A stretch of DNA of 26,298 nucleotides, taken from an uncultured Christensenellaceae bacterium. Its GTDB lineage: Bacteria > Bacillota > Clostridia > Christensenellales > Borkfalkiaceae. Both the position numbers and the translations under genes were made by a program. The notes beneath the pieces were generated by a model. The model was not told the origin of the DNA, ran no database searches, and was given only the letters and a program-made list of their open reading frames with translations. This document shows, piece by piece, positions 14,107 through 22,133 of this stretch; position 1 is the stretch's first letter; each line of letters opens with the position of its first letter. Location of the stretch: assembly GCA_910588465.1 (NCBI GenBank), contig CAJUOP010000008.1, positions 53,975 through 80,272 of the forward strand. The letters are read 5' to 3'.

Positions 14107-14396
14107 AACAGAGAAAACAAGACGTAACGCTGAACGAAAAAGACGCTTTGCAGGATTTGCTCGAAGCGGAAAAACAGCTGCTTGCTTACTATCACGACGC
14201 GGTGGTGGAAGGCAGCTGCAAGCCCTTCCGCAAGGAGATTTTCAAGAATTATACGCAGAGCGCGGAAACGCAGTTTAACGTGTTCGAGCAGATGCTCTCC
14301 CGCGGCTATTACGACGTGTTCCCCGCCGAAAAACAGATGATCGAAAAGAAAAAGGACGCCTTTTCCAAGGTAAAAAAACAGATTGCGGAGGCGTAA
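14103..14396 (+). CDS. CotF-family spore coat protein
   Basis: This 97-residue helical protein resembles CotF-family coat proteins. It has LNEKDALQDLLEAEKQLLAY near the start, then YHDAVVEGSCKPFRKEI, and FNVFEQMLSRGYYDVFPAEK in the last third. The MLSRGYY turn and DLLxxEKxL helix are typical of the family as I recall it. No promoter specific to sporulation was convincingly found upstream. It is translationally coupled to the preceding gene and followed after 3 bases by a 50-residue ORF with a good SD. It suggests an endospore-forming lineage, though relatives occur in non-sporulating Clostridia too. Confidence 0.8.
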   Translation: MKQRKQDVTLNEKDALQDLLEAEKQLLAYYHDAVVEGSCKPFRKEIFKNYTQSAETQFNVFEQMLSRGYYDVFPAEKQMIEKKKDAFSKVKKQIAEA

Positions 14397-14399
14397 ACC

Positions 14400-14552
14400 G
14401 TGAGTAAAAAAGTAAAGCAGGAAGAAAAGAAAAAGAAGGACGGCAAACGCTCGGATACCGACTATGCGCACAATCCATCCTATTGCATGATTTTGCCCGA
14501 CGCGGAAAAAGCGGGCAAAGAGGACGAAATCGTTTCTACGGGACAGAGTTAA
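14400..14552 (+). CDS. Short Lys-rich protein in the coat gene cluster
   Basis: A 50-residue ORF starts with GTG 14400 and is served by GGAGG at 14387-14391, 8 bases upstream. It reads MSKKVKQEEKKKKDGKRSDT, then a segment with YAHNPSYCMILPDAEKAGKE, and ends at TAA 14552 just before a terminator. The N-terminal half is strongly basic and the C-terminal half acidic. Position, SD and terminator support it as the third gene of the coat operon. No family is recognised. A structural coat or crust role is a guess from context. Confidence 0.7.
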   Translation: MSKKVKQEEKKKKDGKRSDTDYAHNPSYCMILPDAEKAGKEDEIVSTGQS

Positions 14553-14561
14553 ATTTGTGTA

Positions 14562-14589
14562 AAAGCGCGACGTGAGCCGCGCTTTTTTT
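14562..14589 (+). terminator. Terminator of the coat-protein operon
   Basis: AAAGCGCG and CGCGCTTT form an 8-bp stem around a short loop, followed by further T residues. It begins 10 bases after the 50-residue ORF. Confidence 0.88.
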
Positions 14590-14618
14590 GTGCTCGAAAA
14601 GGAGAAAATGCCGCGAAG

Positions 14619-14647
14619 TGTCATGATCGTGGAGCGGTGCATAATAT
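14619..14647 (+). promoter_or_regulatory. Probable glmM promoter
   Basis: TGTCAT (14619-14624), a 17-base spacer and TAATAT (14642-14647) lie between the coat terminator and the glmM SD. The -35 is poor, so the match is only moderate. Confidence 0.5.
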
Positions 14648-14672
14648 AAAAAGCGAAAAAAAGGAGGTCGAT

Positions 14673-16034
14673 ATGGGTAAATATTTCGGGACGGATGGTT
14701 TTCGGGGAGTGGCGAACGAGTCGCTGACCGCAGTCCACGCTTTCCGCGTGGGCAGATTTTTGGGTTATTACTTTTCCAAGGGCAAAGAGACCCGCCCGCG
14801 GATCGTGGTAGGCAAGGATACCCGCCTTTCCTCGTATATGTTCGAATACGCGCTGGCGGCGGGGGCGACCGCTTCGGGCGCGGACGTGTATTTGCTGCAC
14901 GTTACCACCACGCCCTCCGTCTCCTACGTGACGAGGACGGAGGCGTTCGATTGCGGGGTGATGATCTCGGCGAGCCACAACCCCTATACGGACAACGGGA
15001 TCAAGCTGCTCGGTGCCGGCGGCGAAAAGATGGACGACGGGGTGACGGCGCTTTTAGAAGAATATCTCGACGGCGGAGAGCTGCCCTTTGCAACGGGGGA
15101 GCGCATCGGACGGACGGTCGACTTTGTGGCGGGCAGAAACCGCTATCTTGCCTATTTGCTCTCGCTTCCGCGCTGCTCCTTCCGCGGGCTGCGCGTTGGG
15201 CTGGACTGCGCCAACGGCAGCGCGTGGGCGATTTCCAAAGCCGTGTTCGACGCGCTCGGCGCGCAGGTGTTCGCCGTTTCCGCCGAGCCGAACGGCACTA
15301 ACATCAACCTTTCGTGCGGGTCCACGCATATCAACCGCTTAAAGGAGCTTGTAAAGGAAAAATCGCTGGACGTGGGATTTGCCTTCGACGGCGACGCCGA
15401 CCGCTGCATCTGCGTGGACGAGAGGGGCGAGACGGTGGACGGAGACGCGGTGCTTTACGTGTGCGCCCGCTATTTAAAGGCGCGGGGGGAACTGGACGGC
15501 AACGGCGTCGTGGCAACCGTCATGAGCAATCTGGGGCTTTCCCGTTCGCTTTCCCGCGCGGGGATCGACTGTACGCTCACCGACGTGGGCGACAGATTCG
15601 TTTACGCCGAAATGCTGAAAAGCGGTTACGTGTTGGGTGGCGAGCAGTCCGGACACGTGATTTTCAGCAAATACGAGGCGACGGGCGACGGGATCGTGAC
15701 CGCCTTGAAAATGACGGAGATCATGCTGGAAAGCAAGTGCCCGCTGTCCTGTCTGACGGAGGGATTTACCGTGTTTCCGCAAAGGCTGTTAAACGTGCGC
15801 GTAAAGGATAAAAGGGCGATCGTCGCCGACGAGTCCGTGCGCGCGGCGGTCAGGCGCGAGGAAGAGCGGCTGGGCGGCGGAAGGATATTGCTTCGCGCTT
15901 CGGGGACCGAGCCGCTTGTGCGGGTGCTAGTGGAGGGGGAAAACGCCGCCGCCTGCGAGCGTGCGTTGATAAAAATGGAGACCGCTTTGCACGAGGCGGA
16001 CTGCGCGTCGGGGGATTCTCACGGCGCGGTGTAA
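14673..16034 (+). CDS. glmM: Phosphoglucosamine mutase
   Basis: The 453-residue enzyme converts glucosamine-6-phosphate to glucosamine-1-phosphate for UDP-GlcNAc and peptidoglycan synthesis. It opens GKYFGTDGFRG. The phosphoserine loop is MISASHNP (Ser101), the Mg-binding loop is FDGDADR, and the sugar-phosphate loop is RASGTEPLVRVLVEG. ATG 14673 follows AAGGAGG at 14661-14667; an in-frame GTG at 14637 lies in the promoter region. The last six codons (DSHGAV) and the TAA lie inside a palindromic repeat element (16014-16051), with the stop in the hairpin loop. No cdaA/ybbR genes adjoin, unlike the usual Firmicutes order. Confidence 0.96.
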   Translation: MGKYFGTDGFRGVANESLTAVHAFRVGRFLGYYFSKGKETRPRIVVGKDTRLSSYMFEYALAAGATASGADVYLLHVTTTPSVSYVTRTEAFDCGVMISASHNPYTDNGIKLLGAGGEKMDDGVTALLEEYLDGGELPFATGERIGRTVDFVAGRNRYLAYLLSLPRCSFRGLRVGLDCANGSAWAISKAVFDALGAQVFAVSAEPNGTNINLSCGSTHINRLKELVKEKSLDVGFAFDGDADRCICVDERGETVDGDAVLYVCARYLKARGELDGNGVVATVMSNLGLSRSLSRAGIDCTLTDVGDRFVYAEMLKSGYVLGGEQSGHVIFSKYEATGDGIVTALKMTEIMLESKCPLSCLTEGFTVFPQRLLNVRVKDKRAIVADESVRAAVRREEERLGGGRILLRASGTEPLVRVLVEGENAAACERALIKMETALHEADCASGDSHGAV

Positions 16035-16210
16035 CCGCGCCTCAGAATGACGGGTAGGGCGGACTGCGTAGGGTGGGATTCTTCGCCCCGTGAAGGGGCT
16101 CGGAATGACAGGGGGCATGAGATTCCCGCGGTCGCTGCGCTCCCTCTGAATGACAGTGAGAGGCGGTTTTTTCTTGTCATTCTGAGGGGCGGAGCCCCGA
16201 AAGAATCTCA
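16014..16210. repeat. Intergenic palindromic repeat block B
   Basis: Four elements of the same family as block A lie here. Inverted copies are at 16014-16051 (overlapping the end of glmM), about 16077-16110 and about 16121-16155. A plus-oriented copy is at about 16175-16208 with core GGGGCGGAGCCCC. The stretch 16053-16156 matches 52-152 and 258-358 of block A almost base for base, including the spacer. The block lies between convergent glmM and the antiporter gene. Confidence 0.88.
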
Positions 16211-16216
16211 TAAGAA

Positions 16217-16250
16217 AAACCCCGCGGCTGCGATAACAGCCGCGGGGTTT
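16217..16250 (-). terminator. Terminator of the antiporter gene
   Basis: AAACCCCGCGGCTG and CAGCCGCGGGGTTT form a perfect 14-bp stem with a 6-base loop. On the minus strand it is followed by TTTC after the stem, fitting termination of the antiporter transcript. It may also stop rightward glmM transcripts. Confidence 0.88.
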
Positions 16251-16259
16251 GCAAATGCT

Positions 16260-17525
16260 TTAATTTTCGTGCCATTCGGGGGGCGGGAGGACCTCCGCCG
16301 ATTTTGCTTCGCGCTTATAAGACCATTTCAGACAGACGGGCGTTGCGATGGACGAGATCAAAATGATCAGAATCACAAAGGGGAAAACCGCGGGATTGAC
16401 CAGTCCGTTCTGCACGCCCTTTTCGGTGCAGATGAGCACGACCTCCGCGCGCACCATCATGCCCAGCCCCACGCGGAAAGAATCGCGCCAGGAGTATTTG
16501 CACAGCTTTGCGCCCGTCCCGCAGCCAAGCAGTTTTCCGAGAAGCGCGGCGATGACGAATACGATTCCGAACGCTAAAATCTGCACGCTGATTTGCGAAA
16601 AGTATTCGATATTCGCAATGCCGATATTCGCAAAGAAAATGGGAGAGAAGAACAGATAGCCCATCGTATCGACCTTCGATTCCACGTAAGGCGTTTCTGA
16701 AAGCGTTCCGCCGAGCAGGATCCCCGCGAGATACGCGCCCGTGATGTCCGCCACGCCGAAGAGCTCTTCCGCGGCGTACGCGTAAACGAAGCACGCGGCA
16801 AGCGAAATGATGGGCACGCGGCGGTTATGGGGCGCGCGGCGTTCCATTAAGTCGAAGAGCTTGCGCAGTCCCACGCCGAGGGCGATCGCCGCGACGAAGA
16901 ACACGACGATTTTAATGACGACCATTCCCGCATTGGGTGAAAACCATTTCCAGCCGACCTCCTCCGCGCCGCCCGAGGAAAAGCCCGTGAGCACGGAAAG
17001 AATCACGATGCCGATCACGTCGTCGATAATGGCGGCGGAGATGATAGAGGCGCCCACCTTGGAGTCGAGCCTGCCCAGCTCCTTTAACACCGCCACCGTA
17101 ACGGAGACGGAGGTCGCCGTTAAGATCGCGCCGTAAAACAGATTGGAAAGCACGTTCGCAAAGCCGAAAAAGAGCGAGGCGACCAGCCAGCCCAGCAGCA
17201 TGGGGACGGCGACGCCGAACGCGGTGATCACAACGGAGGCGACTCCCGTCTGTTTCAGCTTTTTCAGATCCGTTCCCAGCCCTGCGGAAAACATGATGAG
17301 CACCACGCCGATTTTGCTCATGACCGAAAGGACGAAGTTTACGTCCTCGGAGAAAAAGGCGTGCTGCAGCGGCGCCCACGGAATAAATTTCAGCAGCCCG
17401 ATCAAAACGCCCGCGATCAGCATTCCGATAACGGCGGGCATTCCGCATTTGTGCGCGCCCAGTCCCATCAGCTTGGAAAGCAGCAAGATAAGGGCGAGGG
17501 GCAGCAGCAATTCGAAAGGTTCCAT
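16260..17525 (-). CDS. Cation:proton antiporter, CPA2/KefB-type Na+(K+)/H+ exchanger
   Basis: The product is a 421-residue membrane protein with about 12 helices. Family signatures include SKLMGLGAHKCGMPAVIGML near the start, the GAILTATSVSVTVAVLKELG helix and the ion-binding AAIIDDVIGIVILS, with paired Asp residues. It ends after the last helix with a short polar tail and lacks a TrkA-N nucleotide-binding domain, so it is the short form of CPA2 exchangers. It would exchange Na+ or K+ for protons across the cytoplasmic membrane. It is transcribed alone on the minus strand with a promoter at 17587-17614, AAGGAT as SD and a strong terminator. Confidence 0.9.
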   Translation of the reverse strand: MEPFELLLPLALILLLSKLMGLGAHKCGMPAVIGMLIAGVLIGLLKFIPWAPLQHAFFSEDVNFVLSVMSKIGVVLIMFSAGLGTDLKKLKQTGVASVVITAFGVAVPMLLGWLVASLFFGFANVLSNLFYGAILTATSVSVTVAVLKELGRLDSKVGASIISAAIIDDVIGIVILSVLTGFSSGGAEEVGWKWFSPNAGMVVIKIVVFFVAAIALGVGLRKLFDLMERRAPHNRRVPIISLAACFVYAYAAEELFGVADITGAYLAGILLGGTLSETPYVESKVDTMGYLFFSPIFFANIGIANIEYFSQISVQILAFGIVFVIAALLGKLLGCGTGAKLCKYSWRDSFRVGLGMMVRAEVVLICTEKGVQNGLVNPAVFPFVILIILISSIATPVCLKWSYKREAKSAEVLPPPEWHEN

Positions 17526-17586
17526 ATTTTATCCTTCTTTTATCCGTCCGCCCGAATTACGGGGGATGGAAGTACGATCTTACATA

Positions 17587-17614
17587 ATTATAGTCTTTTT
17601 TTCGGAGAAAGCAA
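17587..17614 (-). promoter_or_regulatory. Promoter of the antiporter gene
   Basis: On the minus strand TTGCTT (17614-17609), a 16-base spacer and TATAAT (17592-17587) lie about 60 bases before the ATG at 17525. Confidence 0.65.
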
Positions 17615-17689
17615 CTGTTTTGCGCCGTGTTTTGCAGATATTGTTCCGTTACATTTTATGAGAAATTTTTTCCGTTCGCCCGCGAATGC

Positions 17690-17718
17690 TTGTATTTTAA
17701 AAACGATTATGGTATAAT
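17690..17718 (+). promoter_or_regulatory. Promoter of the mrnC operon, predicting a leaderless mRNA
   Basis: TTGTAT (17690-17695), a 17-base spacer and TATAAT (17713-17718) end eight bases before ATG 17727. The expected start site is at most a base or two before the ATG, and no SD is present. Confidence 0.75.
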
Positions 17719-17726
17719 ATCGGAAA

Positions 17727-18131
17727 ATGAAATCTCAAACGGCGCCCGTTTCCGCGGAACGGGCAAAACAATTAAATCCCGTCGTGCTCGCGTTTGTGGG
17801 CGACGCCGTGTATTCGCTGTACGTACGGGAGCGCCTTGTACTTTCGGGGACGTGCAAGCCCGCGGAGCTGAACAAGCTTACAAGCGCGGTTGTGTCCGCG
17901 CACGGGCAGAGCGGCGACGTGGAGCGCCTGTTGCCTCTCCTTACCGAAGAGGAGGCGGAAATTTACCGCCGCGGGCGCAACGCAAAAAAGCCATCCAAAA
18001 GCAAAAACGCTTCGGTGTGCGACTACGCGCGCTCCACGGGGTTCGAGGCGGTGGCGGGATATTTGTATTTAACGGGACGGACGGAACGCTTGCAGGAGCT
18101 GTTCTTTCCCGAAGAGGAGAGGGGCGAATGA
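17727..18131 (+). CDS. mrnC: Mini-ribonuclease 3
   Basis: The product has 134 residues and is a cytoplasmic RNase III-like domain without a dsRNA-binding domain. It matures 23S rRNA in Firmicutes. Key motifs are NPVVLAFVGDAVYSLYVRE, with the catalytic-type Asp, and YRRGRNAK followed by CDYARSTGFEAVAGYLYL, with the conserved Glu. The start ATG 17727 has no SD and sits at the predicted transcript 5' end. Its stop overlaps the rlmB start as ATGA (18128-18131). The mrnC-rlmB-sigH order matches the Firmicutes arrangement, but yacP is missing here. Confidence 0.94.
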   Translation: MKSQTAPVSAERAKQLNPVVLAFVGDAVYSLYVRERLVLSGTCKPAELNKLTSAVVSAHGQSGDVERLLPLLTEEEAEIYRRGRNAKKPSKSKNASVCDYARSTGFEAVAGYLYLTGRTERLQELFFPEEERGE

Positions 18132-18838
18132 AAACCGAGGGACGCAACGCCGTTTTAGAGCTTTTGAAAACGGACAAGACGGTGGATAAAATTTTGCTGG
18201 AACGGGGCGCGCAGGGCGTGCTGGGGAAAATTTTCGCAGAAGCCCGCAAAAAAAATATCCGCGTGCAGTTCGTCGAGCGCGCCGCGCTCGATCGGGAAAG
18301 CCCGCAAAAGCGCCACCAGGGCGTGATCGCTTTTACCACCGATTTTGTGTATTCCGACTTGTACGAGCTGACGGGCGGTGACGAAAGCCTGATCGTGCTT
18401 TGCGACGGGATCGAGGACGTGCACAATTTAGGCAGTATTCTCCGCGTGGCGGAGTGCGCGGGCGCGGACGGCGTGGTAATCCCCAATGCCAAGGGCGCGA
18501 GCGTGACCGAGGCGGTCGTCCGCATTTCGGCGGGGGCGGCGGAGCATATCAAGGTTGCCAAGGTCCCCTCGCTGAACCATGCGATCGACGAGCTGAAAAA
18601 GCTGGGCTATTGGGTATACGCCTTGGAAGCGGGGGGAGAGCTCATTTACTCCGAACGCCTTACGGGCAAAATCGTTCTTGTAGTGGGGGGAGAGGACAGC
18701 GGCGTAAAACGGCTCACGCGCGAAAAGTGCGACAAAACGCTCTCCATTCCGCTGTTCGGAAAAGTGAATTCGCTGAACGCTTCCGTCGCGCTCGGCATTG
18801 CGGTATACGAGGTCGTTCGTGCACGAACGGGCGCGTGA
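18128..18838 (+). CDS. rlmB: 23S rRNA (guanosine-2'-O-)-methyltransferase RlmB / TrmH family
   Basis: The product is a 236-residue SPOUT methyltransferase. It has an N-terminal substrate-binding region (TEGRNAVLELL), then the three SPOUT motifs: DVHNLGSILRVAECAGADGV, VVGGEDSGVKRL and IPLFGKVNSLNASVALGIAV. By family it methylates the ribose of G2251 in 23S rRNA (E. coli numbering). The start is ATG 18128, overlapping the mrnC stop; a longer reading frame reaching back to 17627 runs through mrnC and is rejected. It overlaps the sigma factor gene by about 20 bases. Confidence 0.94.
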   Translation: MKTEGRNAVLELLKTDKTVDKILLERGAQGVLGKIFAEARKKNIRVQFVERAALDRESPQKRHQGVIAFTTDFVYSDLYELTGGDESLIVLCDGIEDVHNLGSILRVAECAGADGVVIPNAKGASVTEAVVRISAGAAEHIKVAKVPSLNHAIDELKKLGYWVYALEAGGELIYSERLTGKIVLVVGGEDSGVKRLTREKCDKTLSIPLFGKVNSLNASVALGIAVYEVVRARTGA

Positions 18839-19406
18839 AAGCGACGAATCGCTGGTAGAGCGGGCGCAGGGCGGAGACGGAACCGCCACGGACGAGCTGC
18901 TGCTCCGCCATAAGAGCGAGGTGCGCGCGCTTGCCCGCCGTTATTTTTTGGCGGGGGGCGAAACGGAGGATCTGGTGCAGGAGGGCATGATTGGGCTGTT
19001 CTTCGCCATAGACGGCTACAATCCCGCGTCGGGCGTAAGCTTTAAAAACTTTTTCCGCCTGCTGGTGAAACGGCGGATATACGACGCGGTGCGCGCCACC
19101 TCCAAAAAGAGCGCGCCGCCGCCCGGGAACGTGCTGCTGTTCGACCCTTCGGAGACGGACTTTATCGACGGGAGCGCCACGCCCGAGGAGTCGCTGCTTG
19201 TGACCGAGCAGAACGCGGAATTCCGCAGAGGGCTCGCAAGGGAGCTTTCGGACTTCGAGTTCCGCGTCGTGATCATGTATCTGGACGGCATGAGCTACGC
19301 GGAGATCTGCGAGGCGACGGGAAGAGACGTAAAGAGCGTGGACAACGCGCTGGCGCGTTCCAAGCGCAAGCTGAAAGCCTTGCAGCGAACCAAAGAAAAC
19401 CAATAA
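18819..19406 (+). CDS. sigH: RNA polymerase sigma factor SigH-like (sigma-30)
   Basis: The product is about 195 residues from GTG 18819, which lies within the end of rlmB with GAGG about 7 bases before it. A TTG at 18798 would add 7 residues; the start is uncertain. Region 2 reads YFLAGGETEDLVQEGMIGLF and FKNFFRLLVKRRIYDAVR. Region 4 reads ELSDFEFRVVIMYLDGMSYA and GRDVKSVDNALARSKRKLKA. The SigH assignment rests on the region 2 match and the mrnC-rlmB neighbours. In Bacillus and Clostridium, SigH drives entry into sporulation and other transition-state genes. No spacer separates it from rlmB, so translation is probably coupled. Confidence 0.87.
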   Translation: MHERARESDESLVERAQGGDGTATDELLLRHKSEVRALARRYFLAGGETEDLVQEGMIGLFFAIDGYNPASGVSFKNFFRLLVKRRIYDAVRATSKKSAPPPGNVLLFDPSETDFIDGSATPEESLLVTEQNAEFRRGLARELSDFEFRVVIMYLDGMSYAEICEATGRDVKSVDNALARSKRKLKALQRTKENQ

Positions 19407-19415
19407 GGAGACGGT

Positions 19416-21158
19416 ATGCCGCATTTATCGCTTTACCGCAAATTCCGCCCCGACACCTTCGACAAGATGGTACGGCAGGAGCACGTGGTACGCATTTTAA
19501 AAAATCAGATCACGGGCGGGTCCGTAGGGCACGCCTATCTCTTCTGCGGTCCCCGCGGAACGGGCAAGACGAGCATCGCCCGCATTTTCGCCCGCGCCGT
19601 AAACTGCGAGCAGCCTCGAGAGGGCTCGCCCTGCGGCGTTTGCGGCACCTGCCGCGCCTTAGCGGAGGGCTCGCTCGACGTGACCGAGATCGACGCCGCC
19701 TCCAACAACGGCGTGAACGAAATGCGCGAGCTGCGCGAAAAAGTGCAGTATCCGCCCGTTTCGGGAAGATACAAGGTGTATATCATCGACGAGGTGCATA
19801 TGCTTACGGACAGCGCGTTCAACGCCCTGTTAAAAACGTTGGAGGAGCCGCCCGCGCACGCCGTTTTCGTGCTCGCCACCACCGAGCCGCAGAAAATTCC
19901 CGCAACCATTCTTTCCCGCTGCATGCGGCTGGACTTTAAGCTCATTCCCGAAGAGGATCTCGAAGCGCATTTAAAGCGGATTCTGGACGAAATCGGCAAG
20001 CCGTACGAGGAAGCGGCGGTCGCCGCGATCGCCCGCGCGGGCGCGGGGAGCGATCGGGATATGCTCTCCATTGCCGAAATGTGCATCGCCTACTCGGAGA
20101 AGCTGACCTACGCGAGCGTGAACGAGGTGCTCGGGGCGGCGGACTTCCGCGAGACGGGCGCGCTCGTCTCCGCGCTGCTGAACGCAGACGGCGGAGAGGC
20201 GCTCTCGCTTACCGAAAAAATTCTTGCCGAGGGAAAGTCCGTCGGCGTGCTCTGTAAGGATATCCTGCGCTTTTTAAATCAGGTCGCCGTTGCCAAAACG
20301 TGCAAAAATGCCGAAAAGCTGTTGTTTTTGCCCAAGGATCTGTTCCGCGCCGTCTCTTCGGTGGCAGAACAGAGCGAGGGTGCGGCGATCTTGCGCGCGA
20401 CGGAGATTTTCGCCAGGCTCGAGCCCGAGCTGCGGTACGCCACTTCCCCGAGGATCTGTCTGGAAACGGCGGTGCTGCGCACCGCGACGCCCGCGGCGGA
20501 GCTGAGCATGGACGCGCTGCTCGTCCGCGTGAGCGAGCTGGAAAAAAAGCTTGCCGCCGCAGGGGCGGGCGCTTTGCTTTCCGCGCCCGCGCCGAAAAAG
20601 GAGAGCAAGCCGAGCCGAGCGCCCGAAAGGGAATTGCCGCCCCCGCCCGAAGAGGACGACGCGTTTGCGTTCCCGCCCGCCGAGCCCGTCTATTTCGACG
20701 AGCCTTACCCTCCGCAGGAGGAGCCCGTGCGGCGGGAAAAGTCCGTTCCCCGTCCCGCGCCCGCGTTAAAGGCGGCGCCGATTTCCGAGCCCGACCCGTT
20801 CTCGGCGAATCAAACCGCGCCCGTTGCGGCTTCGGGCGGAAAGGAGTCGGCGGAGGTCGCGTTCGGCAGGTTTATCAAAGCGCTCCGCAAGACGAGCCGT
20901 AACGGCGTGCTCTTTACCATGTGCGCCGACCTTGTCGCCTCCTACGAGGGGGAAAAGCTGGTGCTCGAAACGGAGAGCGAGACGATATTCCGCTCGCTCT
21001 CGCGCGAGGATCACCGCGCGATCATGCAAAGCGCGTTTGCTCTGGCGGGCGTCGCCGAGTTCGAGGTGCGCAAAAAGGGAGCGGACGCGCCCAAAGAGCG
21101 GGACGGGATCGAGCAGCTGAAACGCGATTTTTCGGGATATCCCGTCGAAGTGAAATAA
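19416..21158 (+). CDS. dnaX: DNA polymerase III subunit gamma/tau
   Basis: The product is the 580-residue clamp-loader ATPase. Walker A is GPRGTGKT (45-52). A zinc module has Cys64, Cys73, Cys76 and Cys79. Walker B is VYIIDEVHML (121-130), followed by NALLKTLEEPP and the arginine-finger SRC motif (Arg168). Domain III extends to about residue 376. A Pro/Glu-rich linker follows, and then a C-terminal domain (about 480-575) of the tau type. An A AAA AAG heptamer in phase at codons 376-378 resembles the E. coli dnaX frameshift site. It starts 9 bases after sigH, with AAGGAG at 19404-19409 as SD, and leads into ybaB and recR. Confidence 0.96.
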   Translation: MPHLSLYRKFRPDTFDKMVRQEHVVRILKNQITGGSVGHAYLFCGPRGTGKTSIARIFARAVNCEQPREGSPCGVCGTCRALAEGSLDVTEIDAASNNGVNEMRELREKVQYPPVSGRYKVYIIDEVHMLTDSAFNALLKTLEEPPAHAVFVLATTEPQKIPATILSRCMRLDFKLIPEEDLEAHLKRILDEIGKPYEEAAVAAIARAGAGSDRDMLSIAEMCIAYSEKLTYASVNEVLGAADFRETGALVSALLNADGGEALSLTEKILAEGKSVGVLCKDILRFLNQVAVAKTCKNAEKLLFLPKDLFRAVSSVAEQSEGAAILRATEIFARLEPELRYATSPRICLETAVLRTATPAAELSMDALLVRVSELEKKLAAAGAGALLSAPAPKKESKPSRAPERELPPPPEEDDAFAFPPAEPVYFDEPYPPQEEPVRREKSVPRPAPALKAAPISEPDPFSANQTAPVAASGGKESAEVAFGRFIKALRKTSRNGVLFTMCADLVASYEGEKLVLETESETIFRSLSREDHRAIMQSAFALAGVAEFEVRKKGADAPKERDGIEQLKRDFSGYPVEVK

Positions 21159-21180
21159 ACGCTGAATAAGGAGTAAGAAT

Positions 21181-21525
21181 ATGGCAGGATTCAACAAAGG
21201 CGGCATGGGCGGAGCGGGTATGCAGAACCTCATGAAGCAGGCGCAGAAGATGCAGGAAGAGATGCAGGAGACGGAAAAGCTGCTCGACGAGTGGGAGATC
21301 GTGGGCACCGCGGGCGGGGAAGCCGTCGTCGTATACATGAACGCGAAAAAAATCATCGACGGGATCGAGATCGACAAATCGGTGATCGACCCCGACGACG
21401 AGGAGATGCTCGAGGATCTGATTATGGCTGCGGTGCTCGACGGCTACAAGAAGGCGGACGAGGTTTATAAAGAAAAGATGGGCAAGTTCGGCGGCATGGG
21501 CGGTCTCGGGGGAGGGCTGCTGTAA
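21181..21525 (+). CDS. YbaB/EbfC-family nucleoid-associated protein
   Basis: The 114-residue protein has the YbaB pattern: a helix MQNLMKQAQKMQEEMQETEK, then VGTAGGEAVVVYMNAKKIID and a helical C-terminus (LEDLIMAAVLDGYKKADEVY). Both ends are glycine/methionine-rich. It is a dimeric DNA-binding protein in other bacteria. It sits between dnaX and recR in the usual conserved order. The start follows AAGGAG at 21168-21173. recR begins on the base after its stop codon. Confidence 0.93.
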   Translation: MAGFNKGGMGGAGMQNLMKQAQKMQEEMQETEKLLDEWEIVGTAGGEAVVVYMNAKKIIDGIEIDKSVIDPDDEEMLEDLIMAAVLDGYKKADEVYKEKMGKFGGMGGLGGGLL

Positions 21526-22119
21526 GTGGAGATCTTTATCGAACCGATCGGAAAGCTGATCAACGAATTTTCCAAGCTTCCCGGCGTGGGCAAAAAGACG
21601 GCGCAAAGATACGCCTACCGCGTGATCTCCATGACGGACGAGGAGGTGAACGCGTTCGCCGCCGCGCTCGTCGGGGTAAAAAAGCGCGTGCGCTTTTGCA
21701 AGGTATGCGGGAATTTTACCGAAAGCGAGGTGTGCGGCATCTGCAAAACCCGCGATCCCGCCGTCATTTGCGTGGTGAAAGAGCCCAAAGACGTTATCGC
21801 GCTGGAAAAGCTGCACGAATTCAAGGGCGTTTATCACGTGCTGCACGGGGTGATAGACCCCATGAATGGCATATCTCCCAACGACATTAAGGTGAAAGAG
21901 CTCCTTGCGCGCGTGGGCGAGGGCAACGTGAAAGAGGTGATCATGGCGACCAATCCGGACGTGGAGGGGGAGGCGACCGCCATGTATATCGCAAAGTTGT
22001 TAAAGCCGCTCGGGATCACCGTTACTCGCCTATCCCGCGGGATCCCCATCGGCTCGGAGCTGGAATATACGGACGAGGTCACGCTGTCTCGCGCGTTCAT
22101 CGAACGGAAAGAAATTTAA
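21526..22119 (+). CDS. recR: Recombination mediator protein RecR
   Basis: The product has 197 residues. A helix-hairpin-helix (LPGVGKKTAQR, 18-28), a four-cysteine zinc finger (Cys58, Cys61, Cys70, Cys73) and a Toprim domain with VKEPKDVIALEK and ATNPDVEGEATAMY are visible. It acts with RecO in loading RecA at gaps. GTG 21526 directly follows the ybaB TAA; GGGGGAGGGC near 21509-21518, inside ybaB, may serve as SD. It lies in the conserved dnaX-ybaB-recR order. Confidence 0.95.
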   Translation: MEIFIEPIGKLINEFSKLPGVGKKTAQRYAYRVISMTDEEVNAFAAALVGVKKRVRFCKVCGNFTESEVCGICKTRDPAVICVVKEPKDVIALEKLHEFKGVYHVLHGVIDPMNGISPNDIKVKELLARVGEGNVKEVIMATNPDVEGEATAMYIAKLLKPLGITVTRLSRGIPIGSELEYTDEVTLSRAFIERKEI

Positions 22120-22133
22120 AAAGCGAGGTTATT

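Noticed and set aside
17627..18127. Longer start for rlmB running through mrnC
   Set aside because: The extension is out of frame with the well-supported mrnC, and ATG 18128 gives a normal RlmB length.
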